64,000 nt of DNA from Ignavibacteria bacterium (GTDB taxonomy: Bacteria; Bacteroidota; Ignavibacteria; Ignavibacteriales; Melioribacteraceae). Below, one piece after another: positions 43,789 to 53,104 of this stretch (the stretch's first letter is position 1; every line of letters begins with the position of its first letter). The stretch covers positions 147,311 to 211,310 of the forward strand of contig WPAE01000006.1 in NCBI GenBank assembly GCA_009773205.1, in the 5' to 3' direction. Both the position numbers and the translations under genes were made by a program. The notes beneath the pieces are model-generated. The model worked only from the letters and a program-made list of their open reading frames with translations. It was not told where the DNA came from and did no database searches.

Positions 43789-44829
43789 TCAAGTAAGAAT
43801 ATCTTCAATAACAGATATCATTTCATCGAAGTTATACGGCTTGTTCAAAACGTAAGAAATATTTAAAGCATTAATAAGACTTGAATCTGCAGTTGAAGAA
43901 CCAGAAGCTAATATTATAGGAATGTTATAATTTTGTTTTCTAATTTGTTTAATACACTCTATACCATCTAATTGCGGCATTATCTTGTCAATAATTAAAA
44001 CATCGAATCTGTTCGTTGCGAATAATTCTAACGCTTCTTTTCCGTTAGATACTGAAACTACTTTGTAATTATACGATTGTAACAGCTCCGTTAATAAATA
44101 GCGTAAAGTATTTTCATCTTCGGCAATTAAAACAGTTTTTGAAGAATCTATTGTCACTTTGGAAGTTACGGCTGCGGGAAAAGTAAGTGTAAATTGTGTG
44201 CCTTTCTGTTTTGATGACTGAACATCAATAGTTCCCTTGTATAGTTCAACTAAACTTTTTACAATGCTTAAACCGTAACCCGACTTATTAGTATGTGGCT
44301 TGGTAGAAAATCCTTCTGCAAAAATTAAATTGTATAAATTTTCGTCTATTCCAACGCCGTCATCAGCAATAATTATCTTTATAAGTTGGTCGTTATTTAA
44401 TATAAACGTCTTGATAGAAACATTGCCAGCATTTTCAATTGATTCTAAAGCATTAGTGATTAAATTCATAACTATACGAGAAATATCTACATACTTAGCA
44501 TTTATCAATTTCAAGTTCGGCTGAAGAGATAAACTAAAATTTATTTTACCGTTAGCATACCCTTGATAAGAATTTACTACATCTTGAATTATTGTGTTAA
44601 TGTTTATTCTTCTATTCTGAATTGAAGCTGATGATTTTCCTATTGTTGTGTTGATAATTTCTGAAGCTAAGTAAGCACCAGATTCAATGTTATTGAGGAG
44701 AGATGCATAATTTTCATCAGTTCTATTTTTGAGCTTCAGTAATTCAATACTGGCAAAAATACGTGTGAAGATATTATTTAAATCATGCGCTAAGTGTTTA
44801 AGCGATAAATCTTTTTCTTCCGAATTCAT
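43789..44829 (-). CDS. Histidine kinase-receiver hybrid, cytoplasmic
   Basis: 346 residues with no membrane helix. DHp with LKHLAHDLNNIFTRIF (NtrB-like H-D-L-N-N), HATPase with MNLITNALESIENAG, ADDGVGID and GYGLSIVK, and a C-terminal receiver (VLIAEDENTLR, LIIDKIMPQLDG, VLNKPYN). This is the organisation of two-component hybrids that partner sigma-54 activators. The ATG overlaps the stop of the NtrC-type gene upstream by one base (TAATG), so the two are coupled and probably form one pathway. Confidence 0.92.
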   Translation of the reverse strand: MNSEEKDLSLKHLAHDLNNIFTRIFASIELLKLKNRTDENYASLLNNIESGAYLASEIINTTIGKSSASIQNRRININTIIQDVVNSYQGYANGKINFSLSLQPNLKLINAKYVDISRIVMNLITNALESIENAGNVSIKTFILNNDQLIKIIIADDGVGIDENLYNLIFAEGFSTKPHTNKSGYGLSIVKSLVELYKGTIDVQSSKQKGTQFTLTFPAAVTSKVTIDSSKTVLIAEDENTLRYLLTELLQSYNYKVVSVSNGKEALELFATNRFDVLIIDKIMPQLDGIECIKQIRKQNYNIPIILASGSSTADSSLINALNISYVLNKPYNFDEMISVIEDILT

Positions 44830-46172
44830 TATTTAAGATTGTACTTAATAATTTTTGAGTATAGTGTCTTTTGGCTTATATCTAATGCACGTGCAGTATT
44901 CTCTCTATTCCAGTCGTGATGTTCAAGTGCTTTCTTTATGTGAATCTTTTCAACTTGTTCCATTGTCATAATCGTTCCATCTTCAGATAAATGAGTTGCA
45001 AATTCAAATTCTTCTTTCGGGATATTCAAATCCTTCGGCAAAATCATTTCACTTTCCGAGAAAATTATCGCTCGCTCAATCATGTGTTCAAGTTCTCTTA
45101 CATTTCCAGGGAACGCATAGGCTAATAAGTCTTTTTTAGTTTCTGGCAAAAGTTTTTTATTTGAGCGAATTGGAGATTTCTTCTGCAAGAAATAATCGGC
45201 AAGCAAAAGAATGTCCGCATCCCTGTCTCTCAAAGGTGGAATTGTTAAAGTAATTACATTTAGCCTGAACAATAAATCTTTTCTAAAGTTTCTTTTTTCA
45301 GCTTCTTCCATCAAATTTTTATTTGTTGCACCAATTACTCTAACATTTGAGATAAGATTGCTTATACCGCCAACTCTTCTAAATTCTCCATTCTCTAAAA
45401 ATCGTAAAAGCTTAGGCTGCAATGTTAAACTGAGTTCTCCAATTTCATCTAAAAATAATGTACCGCCATTTGCAATCTCAACTAAGCCTTGCTTGGAAGT
45501 TTTTGCATCTGTAAAAGCTCCTTTTTCATAACCAAATAATTCGCTCTCTATTAATTGATCTGGAAGAGATGCACAATTAATTGCAACAAATGGCTTGGAT
45601 GCTCTATTGGAGTTTTTGTGAATAAACTCTGCAAATAATTCCTTCCCAGTTCCGGTTTCCCCTTCAAGTAAAATACTGGATTCCGATTTGGCTGCTCTTT
45701 CTGCAAGTCTGCTCAAATTCTTTATTGCTTCACTGTCTCCAATAATTGTATTTGGAGGAGTTTGTTTAATTTTTGATGTAAGGATCTTATTCTTAATTAA
45801 TAGGTCCTTATGTTCAAGCGCTCTTTCTATTGTAATGCAAAGCTGGCCAAATTCATAAGGCTTTGTTATAAAATCATAAGCACCTTGTTTTATACAGTCA
45901 ATTGCGGTTCTAATATCAGATTTTGCAGTAAGAACAATCACCTGTAGCGACGGATTATTGTCTTTTACAAAATTGAGAACTTTTTCTCCATTTACTTCCC
46001 GCATTTCAAGGTCTAGCAGTAAAACATCAAAATAGCGTTTTTTTAACATGTCTATGGCATCTTTACCGTCATAAACAGTATCAATAATATAACCCTCGTG
46101 TACTAACTCTTCTTTAAGTAAGTAACACAATGTTTCGTCATCATCTGCTATTAGTATTCTAGAGTCTTTCAT
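44829..46172 (-). CDS. NtrC-family sigma-54-dependent response regulator
   Basis: 447 residues: receiver (ILIADDDETL, LLLDLEM, ITKPYE), AAA+ domain with Walker A GETGTGKE, the sigma-54 contact GYEKGAFTDAK, Walker B GGTLFLDEIGEL and R-finger region FRKDLLFRLNVI, and a Fis-type helix-turn-helix at the C-terminus (NRENTARALDISQKTLYSKI). It activates sigma-54 promoters on phosphorylation. The candidate sigma-54 promoter before the pilins (30235) is a possible target in this window, not proven. Upstream region 46173-46260 carries no obvious promoter match. Confidence 0.94.
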   Translation of the reverse strand: MKDSRILIADDDETLCYLLKEELVHEGYIIDTVYDGKDAIDMLKKRYFDVLLLDLEMREVNGEKVLNFVKDNNPSLQVIVLTAKSDIRTAIDCIKQGAYDFITKPYEFGQLCITIERALEHKDLLIKNKILTSKIKQTPPNTIIGDSEAIKNLSRLAERAAKSESSILLEGETGTGKELFAEFIHKNSNRASKPFVAINCASLPDQLIESELFGYEKGAFTDAKTSKQGLVEIANGGTLFLDEIGELSLTLQPKLLRFLENGEFRRVGGISNLISNVRVIGATNKNLMEEAEKRNFRKDLLFRLNVITLTIPPLRDRDADILLLADYFLQKKSPIRSNKKLLPETKKDLLAYAFPGNVRELEHMIERAIIFSESEMILPKDLNIPKEEFEFATHLSEDGTIMTMEQVEKIHIKKALEHHDWNRENTARALDISQKTLYSKIIKYNLK

Positions 46173-46283
46173 AATGGTAAAATTTACTTGTTAGTCAATA
46201 TATGAAAAAATCTGTCGAATGTACGAAACAATGTATTTTTTGTGAGTTATGAGCACAAAATATTTAGAAAATCCAACCATTTC

Positions 46284-46314
46284 TTGGATTTAAAGGTGAA
46301 GCGCTATATATTTG
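46284..46314 (+). promoter_or_regulatory. Bacteroidetes-type promoter of tRNA-Lys
   Basis: TTG (46284-46286), about 20 nt, TATATTTG (46307-46314). It fits the -33/-7 consensus, and the tRNA begins 22 nt after the -7 box. Confidence 0.6.
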
Positions 46315-46335
46315 TAGCCTTAAAAAAATTAAGGC

Positions 46336-46407
46336 GGGCGCGTAGCTCAGTGGTAGAGCAACACCCTTTTAAGGTGAAGGTCGGTGGTTCGACCCCACCC
46401 GCGCTCA
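46336..46407 (+). tRNA. tRNA-Lys (anticodon UUU)
   Basis: 72 nt. Acceptor GGGCGCG/CGCGCTC with one G-T pair, D arm GCTC/GAGC, anticodon loop CTTTTAA giving UUU, T arm with GGTTCGACC. Discriminator A; CCA not encoded. The outermost anticodon-stem pair is a mismatch, the rest pairs well. Confidence 0.93.
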
Positions 46408-46410
46408 CAA

Positions 46411-46444
46411 AAAAAGCCTCTTTTTAGTTAAAAAGAGGCTTTTT
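46411..46444. terminator. Bidirectional intrinsic terminator
   Basis: AAAAAGCCTCTTTTT / AAAAAGAGGCTTTTT, a perfect 15-bp stem with a 4-nt loop. It ends tRNA-Lys and, on the other strand, can end the glycyl radical operon, whose last gene stops at 46474. Confidence 0.92.
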
Positions 46445-46473
46445 GTTTTTAATGCGTCTTCTATATACAAGCC

Positions 46474-47400
46474 TCATCCGCCTAATGCTGCTTTTATTCC
46501 AAAAGAATCAAAATGAGCAATTATTCTTTGAAGCTCATTTTGAGACGGCACTTCAAGATTTTGAGTAACGTAAACAGAGCCAAGTTTGGCATACTTCTGC
46601 TGTGCAATATTGTGATAAGGGAGGAGATTTACGCTTTTTTGTTCGCCGTAAAGTGCAGAAATAAATTTTGCGCTCTCTTCAATATTTTGTTCATCATCAT
46701 TTACATTTACTATAAGTGGAATTCGGATATTTATTTCGCTGCCGGTTTCCGAAAGTTTTTTTAGATTATGTAATATCAACTCATTGTTAACGCCAGTCCA
46801 CTTTTTATGCAAATCCTGGTTCATCATTTTTAGATCATATAAAAACAAATCGGTTTTTTTTGCGGCTTCGAGCAGAAGTTCAGTTTTTACGTTGCCGGCT
46901 GTATCTATTGCGCGATGAATATTCTTTTCCCCGCATTGATCAAGTAGTTCAAAAAGAAATTTTGGTTGTAAAAGTGGTTCGCCACCGGAAAAAGTAACAC
47001 CGCCCTCGGATGAATCCATAAAAACGGTTTCTTTCTGAATGATGTTTAAAATGTTTGTGGTTGTTTCTGTACGACCGGAAATTTCTGTTGCAGTTGTTGG
47101 GCAAACTTCTGCGCACTTTCCGCAAAGGTTACATTTGTTCTTGTCTGTAATAATTCCATCTTGAGTTAAATTGCAGGCAAATGTAGAGCAGTTATCAACG
47201 CAAGCGCAGCAACTGATGCACTTATTCTTTGCATACATCTTCTGGATTTTGTGAGAAATACTTTCTGGATTATGGCACCAAGTGCAGTTCAAGTTGCAGC
47301 CTTTAAAGAAAACAGTTACACGTATTCCGGGGCCATCATTTATTGAATAACGCTTTATGTCGAAAATTAATCCAGATTCCACTTGTCCCTCGTTTAACAA
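46474..47400 (-). CDS. Glycyl radical enzyme activase (radical SAM)
   Basis: 308 residues. Radical SAM motif CNLNCTWCHNPES (CxxxCxxC) with the SAM cluster, then a ferredoxin-like insert with two 4Fe-4S sets (CISCCACVDNC, CNLCGKCAEVCP) as in the activases of glycerol dehydratase- and decarboxylase-type enzymes, not the short PflA. GGVTFSGGEPLLQP is the SAM-binding GGE motif. It installs the Gly radical on its partner, whose stop abuts this gene's start (no gap). Oxygen-sensitive, so active in anaerobic conditions. Confidence 0.94.
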   Translation of the reverse strand: MLNEGQVESGLIFDIKRYSINDGPGIRVTVFFKGCNLNCTWCHNPESISHKIQKMYAKNKCISCCACVDNCSTFACNLTQDGIITDKNKCNLCGKCAEVCPTTATEISGRTETTTNILNIIQKETVFMDSSEGGVTFSGGEPLLQPKFLFELLDQCGEKNIHRAIDTAGNVKTELLLEAAKKTDLFLYDLKMMNQDLHKKWTGVNNELILHNLKKLSETGSEINIRIPLIVNVNDDEQNIEESAKFISALYGEQKSVNLLPYHNIAQQKYAKLGSVYVTQNLEVPSQNELQRIIAHFDSFGIKAALGG

Positions 47401-49860
47401 TTAGAAAGAATCATTTTCGGTTCGTTCAATAACTTCTTGTTGAAGGTCTGCATTCATATCGTTGAAGTAATCGCTATAACCAGCCATGCGTACAAGCAAA
47501 TCTTTATAATCCTCAGGAGTTTCTTGGGCTGCCAAAAGTGTAGCTGTATCAACAATATTAAATTGAACATGATGCCCGCCAAGTGAAAAATAGCTTCTAA
47601 TTAACTTTCCTAATTTCTTTATGTCTTCATCCTTTTTTAATAAGCTTGGAAGAAAGCGAAGATTTAATAGTGTTCCACCAGATTTTGTTTGGTCCAGCTT
47701 AGCGAGAGATTTGATTACAGAAGAAGGCCCGTGTGTATCTGCACCGTGAGAAGGTGAAGTTCCGTCAGAAATAGACTTACCAGCTAATCTGCCATTTGGA
47801 GTTGCGCCTAAAATTTTTCCGAAATAAATATGGCATGTTGTAGAAAGCATATTTAAGTGAAACATTTCTCCTTTGATGTTTGGTTTTCCATCAATAGCTC
47901 TTAGCAGATCATTGTAAACTCTAACTGCAATTTCATCTGCATATGCATCATCATTTCCCCAAAAAGGAGTTTTGTTAATAATTGTTTGCCGAAGCGGTTC
48001 ATCACCTTCAAAATTGTTTTTTACAGCTTGAAGAATTTTATCCATTTGGAATGTTTTATTCTCGAAAACATGTTTTTTGATTGCTGCAAAACTATCTGTT
48101 ACAGTTCCAAGTCCTGTACATTGAATATAATTTGTGTTGTAACGCGGCCCGCCATCATAGTAGTCTTTGCCTTTTTTGATGCAGTCTTCTATTACAATTG
48201 ATAAGAACGGTGCAGGAGTATATTTAGCAAACATTCTATCAATATAGTTGCTTACTTTAATTTTTAACTCAACAATGTAGTTTAGTTGTTTTATGAAAGC
48301 AGAGTAAAAAGTTTCGTAATTAGCAAATGTTCGAGGATCGCCGGTTTCTATACTTACTTTTTTATTTGTAACCGGATCAATTCCATTATTAAGAGTTATT
48401 TCAAGAATTTTAGGAACGTTCAAGTATCCAGTAAGAATGTAAGCCTCTTTACCAAAAGCTCCAACTTCTATGCAGCCACTGCAACCTCCTTCGCGTGCAT
48501 CTTGCAAAGATTTGCCTTGTACTAACAACTCTTGAATGTAAACGTCCGGGTTAAACAAAGATGGATAGCCGTGTCCCTGCCTAATTACTCTAGCAGCGGC
48601 ATGTAAAAAATTATCGGGTGTTTTAGAACTGATATGGACCGAATTGCCTGGCTGAAGAATATGCAATTCTTCAATTACTTCAAGAAGCAAAAATGAAACT
48701 TCGCTAACAGCATCAGTGCCATCTGGTTTTAGTCCGCCAATGTTTATGTTGGTGAAGTCGTTGTATGTTCCGCTTTCCTTTGCAGTAATACCAACTTTAG
48801 GAGGTGCAGGATGATTATTCACTTTAATCCAAAAACATGAAAGTAGTTCTTTTGCTTCATCTTTAGAAATTTTTCCTTCTGCAACTTCTTTTTTATAGAA
48901 CGGTTCAAGGTGCTGATCAAAATGTCCGGGGTTCATCGCATCCCAGCCGTTTAGTTCTGTTATTGTTCCGAGATGAACAAACCAGTACATCTGAATGGCT
49001 TCCCAAAAATTTCTTGGTGCATTTGCAGGCACCCAGCGGCATACATCAGCAATTTTTCCAAGTTCAATTTTCCGCTGTTGATTGTTTTCTTTTTTTGATA
49101 ACTCCTCGGCGTAATCTGCATGTCGGTTAGCAAAAATTATTGCAGCATCACATGCAATACTCATTGCATTTAGTTCATCCGCTTTATCAGTTGCTTCCGG
49201 ATCGTTCAAGTAATCTAATTTTGAGAGATGCTCCGCAATCTCACGCTTAAAATCATTCATCCCTTTCTTATAAATTTTTCCGTCGAGAGCAGTATGCCCC
49301 GGAGCTCTTTGTTCCATAAATTCTGTAAATAATCCGGCTTCGTATGCCAGCCGCCATTTTTCAGGCACGTTATTAAATATTCTCTCGCGTTGTGTTTTAC
49401 CTTGCCAAAAAGGAATAATTTCTTTCTCATAAGTTTTAATATCGTTTTCTTCAACCTTGTAGCGCTGCATATCTCTTGTGTTTAGTACGTGAAGATCTTC
49501 AACACTATGGCATGTTAATTCGGGAAATGTAGGAACTGCTTTAGGTCTTGGTCCACGTTCACCAACAATTAATTCGCCTTCGCCAATGTAAATTGTTTTT
49601 CTTTTGCAGTGGTCCAGAAACTGAAATGCTCTTAAAATTGGAATTGGATACTTGCCGTAATTTTCTTTGTAAAATTCTGTTTGATGTATTGCTCGTTCAA
49701 TAGATATAGAAGGCTCCGTATCTACGCTTAGCTTGCGAAGGCGCTGAATGCGCTGGTTCAATCCAGGGAGAAATCCACTATTTTTTATGGTAGAAAAATT
49801 ACCTTCGGAAGCAGCCGGCCTCTCAGGAGTTCCTGTGTGCTTATTAATTTTTTCAAACAT
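47401..49860 (-). CDS. Glycyl radical enzyme of unknown substrate (non-PFL type)
   Basis: 819 residues. Gly radical loop RMAGYSDYFND near the C-terminus (G794). The active site reads GGCSGCIEVGAFGKEAY with C460 and C463; the C-I-E arrangement (thiyl Cys plus Glu base) is that of eliminases and aryl decarboxylases, not the Cys-Cys of pyruvate formate-lyase. The neighbourhood 'TGYLNVPKILEITLNNG' (cited in part) resembles the hydroxyphenylacetate decarboxylase/dehydratase side of the family. No small HpdC-like subunit, microcompartment or aldehyde dehydrogenase gene is nearby, so the substrate remains open. An AGGGA site lies about 8 nt before the ATG. Confidence 0.92.
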   Translation of the reverse strand: MFEKINKHTGTPERPAASEGNFSTIKNSGFLPGLNQRIQRLRKLSVDTEPSISIERAIHQTEFYKENYGKYPIPILRAFQFLDHCKRKTIYIGEGELIVGERGPRPKAVPTFPELTCHSVEDLHVLNTRDMQRYKVEENDIKTYEKEIIPFWQGKTQRERIFNNVPEKWRLAYEAGLFTEFMEQRAPGHTALDGKIYKKGMNDFKREIAEHLSKLDYLNDPEATDKADELNAMSIACDAAIIFANRHADYAEELSKKENNQQRKIELGKIADVCRWVPANAPRNFWEAIQMYWFVHLGTITELNGWDAMNPGHFDQHLEPFYKKEVAEGKISKDEAKELLSCFWIKVNNHPAPPKVGITAKESGTYNDFTNINIGGLKPDGTDAVSEVSFLLLEVIEELHILQPGNSVHISSKTPDNFLHAAARVIRQGHGYPSLFNPDVYIQELLVQGKSLQDAREGGCSGCIEVGAFGKEAYILTGYLNVPKILEITLNNGIDPVTNKKVSIETGDPRTFANYETFYSAFIKQLNYIVELKIKVSNYIDRMFAKYTPAPFLSIVIEDCIKKGKDYYDGGPRYNTNYIQCTGLGTVTDSFAAIKKHVFENKTFQMDKILQAVKNNFEGDEPLRQTIINKTPFWGNDDAYADEIAVRVYNDLLRAIDGKPNIKGEMFHLNMLSTTCHIYFGKILGATPNGRLAGKSISDGTSPSHGADTHGPSSVIKSLAKLDQTKSGGTLLNLRFLPSLLKKDEDIKKLGKLIRSYFSLGGHHVQFNIVDTATLLAAQETPEDYKDLLVRMAGYSDYFNDMNADLQQEVIERTENDSF

Positions 49861-50355
49861 TTTTCATTCCCTGCAAAAAATTATTTCTAACTATTTTGAT
49901 TAAACTGCAAAAATTATTAAGAAATTGGAAAGAGAAGTAACTCTTAATTATAGAACATAAGACAAGAGTACAATCGTCTATATGATTTGAGGAAGTATGG
50001 GTGAAATTCTTCGATATTTGACTGAAAGTTTTTCATTTCGGTGCAATATAGTTCATCTCTGCAATATTTTCAATCAATAGGTTTTATATATACGTTCTGT
50101 AATTGACTAAAACGAGTGTGTAATGCACGATGAAAATGTCAGAGCGTACTAAGCCATTCAAAAACTCAGAAAATAGGACTCGATAGAATGTTAATTGAAA
50201 TAACTAATTAGGGAAGTTTAATTTAATCCGCCAGAGGCGGACGAGGGTCAAATTCCCTGCCTCTTGAGGCGAATAAATAAAATTTGTTTTCAGAAACCTC
50301 GCTGCCCCTCCTGCCAAAGCAAAGCGGCGGGCAGGTTGCGGCGAGGAGATTCATT

Positions 50356-50455
50356 GGTGCCTCTAAAAACTTTTGTTTTAAAAAGTTTCATCGTGCAAAG
50401 CGGGATTAAGAAGAAACAAAGTCCGTAAAGGATATTGATATTTTCAGAGGTGCTC
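50356..50455. repeat. Family A palindromic repeat, copy 4
   Basis: 100 bp. GGTGCCTCTAAAAAC left, TTTTCAGAGGTGCTC right. The interior is 'TTTTGTTTTAAAAAGTTTCAT', 'GCAAAGCGGGA' and 'GTCCGTAAAGGATATTGATA', the fullest version of the family A body. The rest of the gap 49861-50614 holds GC-rich palindromes (CCGCCAGAGGCGG near 50228; a CCTCGC/GCGAGG stem 50296-50346) and no genes. Confidence 0.75.
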
Positions 50456-50614
50456 TTAATTAAGAGACTGTTTGAATGTGTAATATTTAAAAATCTTGAA
50501 TCAACATTTTTCAAAGGATTTGGAATTGGATTTAAAATGCTATTTTCTCATATTAATATACGGTGAAACAAAACAAAGACAGTAAAAGTTAAAAGAAAGA
50601 CAAAATTCACAATT

Positions 50615-50788
50615 ATGAAACTGTATATTATCACAACAATTACATTAGTGTTGCTTCATTCATGGATTGGAACACCGAGCCATTCTTATCAGTTTACGGC
50701 TCATCGAACAGAAATTATAGAAGACTATTTAGAGGAGAAAGAGTTTTCAACTTGTGAAGGGAATATTTGTGATTACGGGAAAAAATAA
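50615..50788 (+). CDS. Small exported or membrane peptide, uncertain
   Basis: 57 codons: MKLYIITTITLVLLHSWIG has a signal-peptide-like hydrophobic start, followed by a polar tail with EIIEDYLEEKEF and two Cys (CEGNIC). There is no clear ribosome site and no family recognised. Codon composition is compatible with coding. It is the only plausible gene in 49861-51008. Confidence 0.3.
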   Translation: MKLYIITTITLVLLHSWIGTPSHSYQFTAHRTEIIEDYLEEKEFSTCEGNICDYGKK

Positions 50789-51008
50789 TGTTAAAACAGC
50801 CAACAATCAGATCATCTATAATAAACGAACCACATATTTTGAAACCGCCGGTTAATGATTAGAAAGCTATATATTCATAAACTTTCTAAAGGCAGTGTCG
50901 GCATGAGAAGAAGCCCTCCAAATTTTAAATTGTTGTTAGGGTAACAAAAAATCTGAATACGAATTTTAATTGTGAAAAATACAAATCAATAAAAGGAAGG
51001 AAGCATTT

Positions 51009-51353
51009 ATGAAACTATTGCCAAAATTAGTATCGCCAATCTTAGTTGGGTTAATAATTCTTGTTATGTATTTATTTTATTTCTCACCATTTAAGGGATT
51101 AGGAGCCTTTAACGATTATGACCCTAATAGCCATGTGCAAAAAGAGATAGTTGTTAAAGTTGTTCAAGATTTAGGAGTCCAACAAACTGCAGATGGCAGC
51201 AAAATTACTTTCTATGCCGAAGACAAGAATGGCGTTCGAATGCCGATTGAAATATCAAGCGAATTTAAATCAATAGTTGATGGCTCAGAGATAATAACTA
51301 TGACCGGGCATATTTGCGGCGGCAGGTACGAAGCAGTTAATATAGAGCTATAA
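51009..51353 (+). CDS. Membrane-anchored OB-fold-like protein
   Basis: 114 residues. N-terminal membrane helix (about 8-28, LVSPILVGLIILVMYLFYF), then a beta-rich domain whose pattern 'ITFYAEDKNGVRMPIEISSEF...GSEIITMTGHICGGRYEAVNI' resembles the periplasmic OB-fold of CcmE, but without the heme-binding His region. AAGGAAGG precedes the ATG. First gene of a three-gene operon. Function unknown; relation to CcmE is fold-level inference only. Confidence 0.65.
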   Translation: MKLLPKLVSPILVGLIILVMYLFYFSPFKGLGAFNDYDPNSHVQKEIVVKVVQDLGVQQTADGSKITFYAEDKNGVRMPIEISSEFKSIVDGSEIITMTGHICGGRYEAVNIEL

Positions 51354-51374
51354 TAATCTGAATAGGAAATACAA

Positions 51375-51827
51375 ATGAAATATCAAATTAGAGATGTAAT
51401 GTATTCATTGAAGCGAGAGTTTAGCGCTAGCAAAAAGGTTAGAACCATTGCAGTATTGGGATGTTCATTTCTTTTGATACTAATACTTTTTATTGCTGCA
51501 GTCGGCTTATATTTTATGAAGCCTCTTTTAGGATTTTTATTTGCCAATATCCCTATTCTTAACGAAGTATTATTTACACATTTTAGAAATGTTATTTTAC
51601 CTTATTTACAAGAAGACATATTGGGTATGTTTTCTGGATTGATAAATAGCACTAATGTTGAAGAATTGAAGGGGATTGTAAATATTTACTTCGAACAGCT
51701 GAGTTCTGAAAAAAATATAGGATTTGACAGCTTTATAAATTTTACAGACAGCATTAAACAAACTCTTTTTGATGGAAAAGTAACACAAGATGAATTAGAT
51801 ATGCTTAGAAAATTTGTAACAAATTAA
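51375..51827 (+). CDS. Membrane protein of unknown function
   Basis: 150 residues. A short basic N-terminus, one strong hydrophobic helix (about 26-50, IAVLGCSFLLILILFIAAVGLYF, cited in part), a second amphipathic helix (about 52-80), and a soluble C-terminal half predicted helical (GIVNIYFEQLSSEKNIG, VTQDELDMLRKF). No family recognised. It lies 21 bp after the OB-fold gene and 21 bp before the TerB-like gene. Confidence 0.7.
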   Translation: MKYQIRDVMYSLKREFSASKKVRTIAVLGCSFLLILILFIAAVGLYFMKPLLGFLFANIPILNEVLFTHFRNVILPYLQEDILGMFSGLINSTNVEELKGIVNIYFEQLSSEKNIGFDSFINFTDSIKQTLFDGKVTQDELDMLRKFVTN

Positions 51828-51848
51828 TGTAAAACATGCGGATTATTA

Positions 51849-52268
51849 ATGACAAGTTTAGATAAAAGCAACTACTTAAGAGGGCTGTTAGTTATATGCA
51901 GATTAGACCAAATGGTTTCTGATTATGAAAAATTAGCCTTGATTAGATTGTCAAAAATACTTGGGTTTGACCCGCATTTTTGCTCTGAAGCAGTTGAAAG
52001 ATTAGCTGACAATCAATTTATTAGTGAGTCACTGCCGGTTTTTTCGAGGAAAGAAATCGGGGTTTCATTTCTGTCAGATTCACTGAGGTTAGCATTTTTA
52101 GATGGTAATTTTCATTTGAATGAGTTAGCATGGATTAGAAAAGTAGCAAAGGCAAATGGACTTGGTAAAAAATATTGGATAGATCTTTTGACTCGAATAA
52201 GAAAATCGAAAACATTAATTACTCCAAACTACATTTTCGAAATTGAAAAGTATATGAATGTTAGTTAG
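51849..52268 (+). CDS. TerB-like helical protein
   Basis: 139 residues, all-helical. The pattern LRGLLVICRLDQMVSDYEKLALIR with a second half SLRLAFLDGNFHLNELAWIRKV has the repeated 'D(G)-x-hydrophobic-x2-E' turns of the TerB/DjlA-N fold, which bind divalent metal in tellurite-resistance proteins. In the first repeat the Gly is replaced (LDQMVSDYE), in the second it is kept (LDGNFHLNE). Last gene of the small operon. Role unknown. Confidence 0.65.
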   Translation: MTSLDKSNYLRGLLVICRLDQMVSDYEKLALIRLSKILGFDPHFCSEAVERLADNQFISESLPVFSRKEIGVSFLSDSLRLAFLDGNFHLNELAWIRKVAKANGLGKKYWIDLLTRIRKSKTLITPNYIFEIEKYMNVS

Positions 52269-52379
52269 AAATAATTATTAGACAAAACTTAGATATTCAA
52301 AGAAATTTTGAAGTTATAAAAAATCTCGAAATCCAGAAGACGATTGTGTGAAGTAATTACGTTTATTTGTTAATGATTT

Positions 52380-53075
52380 TTACTGGTTCATATATTTAAG
52401 AAGCTCATGAATTGCGTAACCACTGCCTGTAATCAAAATTGCGAAATAAATAATTGTGGCGATGTTGGATAAATGACCAAGAAGGATGCTTACGCCGTCT
52501 TTCTGAAGAATGCCTATTGCAAAAAATAGAAGCGCTATTGCGGGCAATGTATTGCTAAATGGTATTAGACCGAAAGGCATCATAAGTAATAATGCAGCTA
52601 AAATAATTGAGCTGCTGTTTATAATTTCTGAAGTTCTGTTTTCCGTTAGCCAAACTAAACGGTGAGGCTTGCTAATTTTTTCTAATCGCGTAAACCACTT
52701 TAACCCTAAATTGAAACCGTTGCGTAACTTTCCGGCGGGAAGTTCTTTTTGTAAGAATTTTGATGGCAGCCAAATGTTCCAGCCAAATAACATGCTTATA
52801 CCTATTAAAAGTATAGTCGCGCCAAAAATTGTGCTAATACCCGGAATGGAAACAGGTATCAAGAATACAATTGTTAATAAAGCTATAAACAACAGCATCC
52901 CATCTCGTCCTAACAAATCCCTAATTTCGGAAAGGGTTAGTTCTTCCTTAGGAAGATTGTTTATTACCATTTGTAGCTTTTCACATAGTGAATCTTTAGT
53001 TTGTTTTGTCTGTTGAGTAGGCTTAATATTTATTTTTTGGTTGGATGATTTTTCATTATTCATTATTTGTTCCAT
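52380..53075 (-). CDS. ExoD family membrane protein
   Basis: About 231 residues. The N-terminal Lys/Gln-rich tail is followed by the ExoD pattern LTLSEIRDLLGRDGMLLFIA, IPVSIPGISTIFGATILLIG, LFGWNIWLPSKFLQ, and helices at the C-terminus (FAIGILQKDGVSILLGHL). ExoD was described in rhizobial exopolysaccharide production and alkaline tolerance; the molecular function is not known. The frame is open to 53168, but the extra codons lie in a repeat-derived segment; I take the ATG at 53075 (another at 53063 with GGAA upstream is equally possible). Confidence 0.85.
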   Translation of the reverse strand: MEQIMNNEKSSNQKINIKPTQQTKQTKDSLCEKLQMVINNLPKEELTLSEIRDLLGRDGMLLFIALLTIVFLIPVSIPGISTIFGATILLIGISMLFGWNIWLPSKFLQKELPAGKLRNGFNLGLKWFTRLEKISKPHRLVWLTENRTSEIINSSSIILAALLLMMPFGLIPFSNTLPAIALLFFAIGILQKDGVSILLGHLSNIATIIYFAILITGSGYAIHELLKYMNQ

Positions 53076-53104
53076 TAAAAATTTGTCCCGTAGCTCACTT
53101 AGCT

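Noticed and set aside
50788..50862. 24-codon frame starting at the stop of the small peptide gene
   Set aside because: Short, no supporting motif or conservation visible.
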